A DNA stretch of 7,121 nt from an uncultured Draconibacterium sp. Its GTDB lineage: Bacteria > Bacteroidota > Bacteroidia > Bacteroidales > Prolixibacteraceae. The stretch covers positions 1 to 7,121 of the forward strand of contig CANLMQ010000065.1 of NCBI GenBank assembly GCA_947492175.1. The letters are read 5' to 3'. Both the position numbers and the translations under genes were made by a program. Of the stretch, positions 4,447-7,121 are shown piece after piece (position 1 is the first letter of the stretch; each line of letters starts with the position of its first letter). The notes under the pieces are model-generated. The model was given only the letters and a program-made list of their open reading frames with translations, searched no databases and was not told the DNA's origin.

Positions 4447-6498
4447 ATGATGAAAGATTTAAAAATACCAAAAATACATACCATTAAAAATACTCCAAAA
4501 GAGACACTGGAGAATTGGTACCGACTATTAACTGTTGGCAGGGCGATTGACGAGAAAGCGCCTAACTATTTGAAACAAGCCATTGGATGGTCGTACCATG
4601 CGCCATATGCCGGACACGATGGTATTCAATTGGCAGTTGGTCAGTACTTCGAGAAAGAAAAAGATCATATGTATCTTTACTACCGCGATATGTTAACGGC
4701 ACTTTCAAGTGGAATGACAGCTGAAGAGATTATTTTAAATGGAATTTCAAAGGCAACTGATCCTTCGAGCGGAGGGCGCCATATGTCGAATCACCTGGCA
4801 AAACCGGAATGGAACATACATAGTGTATCATCAGCAACGGGAAACCATACTCTACATGCTGTTGGAACGGCGCGAGCCATTAAATATTATGGCGAAAAAA
4901 CAGTGGCTATCAGTAATCAGGGGGAATCTTCGGTAAGCGAAGGATATGTTTACGAAGCAATAACCGGTGCCGATAAAGAAGAGTTGCCTGTTATTTTTGT
5001 TGTTCAGGATAATGGTTACGGAATTTCTGTACCAAAGAAAGACCAGACAGCACAGCGTAAGGTAGCTAACAACTTTTCTGGTTTTAAAAACCTTCGGATT
5101 ATTCATTGTAATGGTAAAGATGTATTTGATTCGATGAATGCTATGGCCGAGGCTAAACGCTATGCCATTGAAGAGAGTAAACCAGTTCTTTTGCAGGCCA
5201 ACTGCGTGCGAATGGGCTCTCACTCTAATTCAGATGACCATCTTCTTTATCGTTCGGAAGCAGAAAGAAACTATGTTGTTGAATACGATCCTCTGGCTAA
5301 GTTCAGACGATTATTATTGCGTTACGATCGTTTTACAGAAGAAGAGTTGCAGGCTATTGATGCCGATACAAAAGCAGTAATTAAGGCGGCTCATAAAGCA
5401 GCAATGAAAGCTCCGGATCCGGACCCGGAATCAATTCACGATTTTGTTTTTTCGGAACCAATGATTTCTGAAAAATATCCTGATGGATTGCACTCGGAAA
5501 CGGGCGAAAAGAAAAAGTTGATTACAGCATTGAACGAGACTTTAAAAGCTGAATTTAGACATAATCCTGATACTTTTATCTGGGGACAAGATATGGCCAA
5601 CAAAGATAAAGGCGGTATTTTTAATGTGTCTAAAGGGATGCAGCAGGAGTTTGGTGAGAAACGGGTTTTCAACGCGCCAATTGCCGAAGATTTTATAATG
5701 GGAACTGCTAACGGAATGTCGCGATACAACGATAAAATCCGCGTGGTAATTGAAGGAGCCGAATTTGCCGATTATTTCTGGCCGGCAATGGAACAATATG
5801 TCGATACCAGCCACGATCTGTGGCGATCGAATGGTAAATTTTCTCCAAATATCACCATTCGCCTCGCTTCGGGAGGTTATATTGGCGGTGGAATGTACCA
5901 TTCTCAAAATATCGAAGGTTCGTTGGCAGCCATTCCCGGAGTTCGAATAGTTTATCCGTCGTTTGCAGATGATGCAGCAGGATTATTGCGTACTTCAATA
6001 CGATCTGAAGGCTTGACCATGTTTATGGAGCCAAAAGCGCTTTACCAGGATCCGAAAGCGTCTACCGTTGTTCCTGATGATTTTGAGGTACCGTTTGGAA
6101 AAGCACGTATTCGAAGAGAAGGAAGTGACTTAACGATTCTTACATACGGTAATACCACACATTTAAGTTTAGAAGCTGCCGATAAGTTAGCAGATGAAGG
6201 ACTTAGTGTAGAAGTAATTGACTTACGGTCGTTGATACCGCTCGACGAGGAAGCAATTCTTAAATCGATTAAGAAGACAAATAAAGTACTTATTGTTCAT
6301 GAAGATAAAGTGTTTGGAGGTTTTGGTGGCGAATTGAGCGCAATTATAACTGAAAAGGCTTTTGAAGATTTGGATGCACCGGTTAAACGTGTAGGATCGC
6401 CTTTTACTCCCGTTGGATTTAACCGTATTTTAGAGAAAGCCATTCTTCCAAATACGGATAGGATTTACAAAGCAGCAAAAGAATTAAGTGAATACTAA
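4447..6498 (+). CDS. 2-oxo acid dehydrogenase E1, fused alpha-beta (branched-chain or pyruvate type)
   Basis: E1 is the thiamine-diphosphate enzyme that decarboxylates the 2-oxo acid and loads the acyl group onto the E2 lipoyl arm. The 683-residue chain joins both subunits. The alpha part is about 1-320, with GGRHMSNH (109-116), a cofactor loop NQGES (157-161) to QDNGYGIS (187-194), and the HSNSDD...YR loop (259-269). A Pro/Asp-rich linker covers about 322-350. The beta part is about 355-683, with Glu414 in APIAED, FADYFWPAMEQ (440-450) and His485 in YHSQN. In the thiamine loop the usual GDG reads GES, so Glu160 replaces the metal-binding Asp, and NN reads DN. The gene starts 2 nt after E2; ATGATG offers two adjacent starts. 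Substrate uncertain; no E3 gene is in view. Confidence 0.92.
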   Translation: MMKDLKIPKIHTIKNTPKETLENWYRLLTVGRAIDEKAPNYLKQAIGWSYHAPYAGHDGIQLAVGQYFEKEKDHMYLYYRDMLTALSSGMTAEEIILNGISKATDPSSGGRHMSNHLAKPEWNIHSVSSATGNHTLHAVGTARAIKYYGEKTVAISNQGESSVSEGYVYEAITGADKEELPVIFVVQDNGYGISVPKKDQTAQRKVANNFSGFKNLRIIHCNGKDVFDSMNAMAEAKRYAIEESKPVLLQANCVRMGSHSNSDDHLLYRSEAERNYVVEYDPLAKFRRLLLRYDRFTEEELQAIDADTKAVIKAAHKAAMKAPDPDPESIHDFVFSEPMISEKYPDGLHSETGEKKKLITALNETLKAEFRHNPDTFIWGQDMANKDKGGIFNVSKGMQQEFGEKRVFNAPIAEDFIMGTANGMSRYNDKIRVVIEGAEFADYFWPAMEQYVDTSHDLWRSNGKFSPNITIRLASGGYIGGGMYHSQNIEGSLAAIPGVRIVYPSFADDAAGLLRTSIRSEGLTMFMEPKALYQDPKASTVVPDDFEVPFGKARIRREGSDLTILTYGNTTHLSLEAADKLADEGLSVEVIDLRSLIPLDEEAILKSIKKTNKVLIVHEDKVFGGFGGELSAIITEKAFEDLDAPVKRVGSPFTPVGFNRILEKAILPNTDRIYKAAKELSEY

Positions 6499-6508
6499 AT
6501 TAGAAAAC

Positions 6509-7015
6509 ATGAATAAAACCGTTATTATATATAGTTTCAATACCCAGAAATCAAAAAAGGTAGCTGAAAAAGTAATAGCTGCTTTTGGCGAAAGCACGAT
6601 TGATGTGGTAAATGCCGAGGAGATTACAAAAGATGTTTTGGAAAAATATGACAATTTTATTGTCAGTGCGCCAACCTGGTTCGACGGAGAGCTTCCAAAT
6701 TATTGGGACGAATTTATTCCCGACCTGGAAGAAATGGATTTGTCGAAAAAAACGTTTGCTATTTTTGGATTAGGCGACCAAAAAGGATATCCTGAAAATT
6801 ATTGCGATGCCATTGGACTGCTGGCTGAAATACTTGAAGAATGTGGAGCTACTTTGGTAGGGAAAACTTCAATTGAAGGATATACATATGAATCGTCGAA
6901 AGCGCAACGTGGCGACAATTTTATCGGGCTGGCCCTTGATCAAGAAAATCAGGCCCGATTAACCAATGGTCGCGTAACAAATTGGGTAGAGCAGCTAAAG
7001 AAAGAATTCTTATAA
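6509..7015 (+). CDS. Flavodoxin, long-chain (FldA-like), atypical phosphate loop
   Basis: Flavodoxins are small cytoplasmic FMN proteins that carry low-potential electrons. From the ATG at 6509 the protein has 168 residues, the usual long-chain size. The open frame reaches back to a GTG at 6488 inside the E1 gene, but that start would add seven residues ahead of the conserved first beta strand (KTVIIY), so I prefer the ATG. Matches to E. coli FldA as I recall it run throughout: APTW with the FMN-stacking Trp, then GLGDQ, YCDA with the preceding Tyr, ASK-like SSKAQ, and FIGLALDQENQ. The phosphate loop is unusual: YSFNTQKSK (8-16) instead of the T-G-N-T type. It lies 10 nt after E1, so it is probably co-transcribed, which hints at a redox role beside the dehydrogenase. 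Confidence 0.9.
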   Translation: MNKTVIIYSFNTQKSKKVAEKVIAAFGESTIDVVNAEEITKDVLEKYDNFIVSAPTWFDGELPNYWDEFIPDLEEMDLSKKTFAIFGLGDQKGYPENYCDAIGLLAEILEECGATLVGKTSIEGYTYESSKAQRGDNFIGLALDQENQARLTNGRVTNWVEQLKKEFL

Positions 7016-7060
7016 TAGATTTTCTATTTGCAAACTAAAGGCTGTCTTTCTAATCTCTAT

Positions 7061-7087
7061 GGGGTTAGTTCCCCGCTGCTTGCAGCG
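7061..7087. repeat. GC-rich REP-like hairpin
   Basis: GGGG (7061-7064) and CCCC (7071-7074) pair around TTAGTT. The adjoining CGCTGC (7074-7079) and GCAGCG (7082-7087) form a second perfect 6-bp palindrome around TT. In this AT-rich setting the block stands out. The design of a G-tract plus a short GC-rich hairpin resembles the REP sequences recognised by REP-associated tyrosine transposases in Bacteroidota. It could also help end the flavodoxin transcript, but no T-run follows. Confidence 0.45.
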
Positions 7088-7096
7088 TAAATTTAG

Positions 7097-7104
7097 TAAA
7101 TTTG
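7097..7104 (+). promoter_or_regulatory. Possible -7 promoter box of the next gene
   Basis: TAAATTTG is an exact TAnnTTTG match. The only TTG upstream is at 7080-7082, inside the hairpin and closer than in the array promoters, so the -33 part is doubtful. An ATG follows 3 nt later. Confidence 0.35.
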
Positions 7105-7107
7105 TGT

Positions 7108-7121
7108 ATGCGTGAAAGTTC
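7108..7121 (+). CDS. Possible start of a further gene, cut by the window edge
   Basis: ATGCGTGAAAGTTC runs to the end of the window (M-R-E-S-). The only support is an open frame over four codons and the promoter box just before it. If the preceding hairpin is a true REP, a Y1-type transposase gene would be a natural guess, but nothing in these bases shows it. Confidence 0.2.

Noticed and set aside
6488..6508. Upstream GTG start for the flavodoxin
   Set aside because: It overlaps the E1 stop and adds residues before the first beta strand that flavodoxins do not need. The ATG at 6509 gives the normal length.

Overview
The window looks like chromosomal DNA of a Bacteroidota bacterium. The DNA is AT-rich and the genes lack clear Shine-Dalgarno sequences. 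Intergenic regions repeatedly carry the Bacteroidota -33/-7 promoter pattern (TTTG, then TAnnTTTG). The 2-oxo acid dehydrogenase E1 is a single fused alpha-beta chain, an arrangement I associate with this phylum. All recognised genes are on the + strand.

Positions 1-1250 hold no convincing protein gene. From about 307 to 1187 there is a tandem array of four small-RNA-like transcription units. Each has a TTTGCA box exactly 24 nt upstream of a TACAnTTG box, and each ends in an intrinsic terminator. Units 2 and 3 are about 95% identical over some 170 bp. Unit 4 is a diverged relative. Unit 1 shares the promoter design but has its own hairpin-rich body. I do not recognise the RNA family. This array is the most interesting part of the window.

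Positions 1251-2932 hold pyrK and pyrD, overlapping by 7 nt. They encode the electron-transfer and catalytic subunits of NAD-dependent (class 1B) dihydroorotate dehydrogenase, the oxidation step of pyrimidine synthesis. A TATCTTTG box just upstream gives the pair its own promoter.

Positions 3146-7015 look like a three-gene operon with gaps of 2 and 10 nt. It encodes a lipoylated E2 acyltransferase, a fused E1 alpha-beta 2-oxo acid dehydrogenase and a long-chain-type flavodoxin with an unusual FMN phosphate loop. E2 and E1 would decarboxylate a 2-oxo acid (branched-chain or pyruvate; not resolvable here) to an acyl-CoA. The E3 dihydrolipoamide dehydrogenase is not in the window. The flavodoxin suggests a redox link but does not prove one.

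The last 100 bases carry a GC-rich REP-like hairpin, a TAAATTTG promoter box and a possible start codon of a further gene cut off by the window edge.
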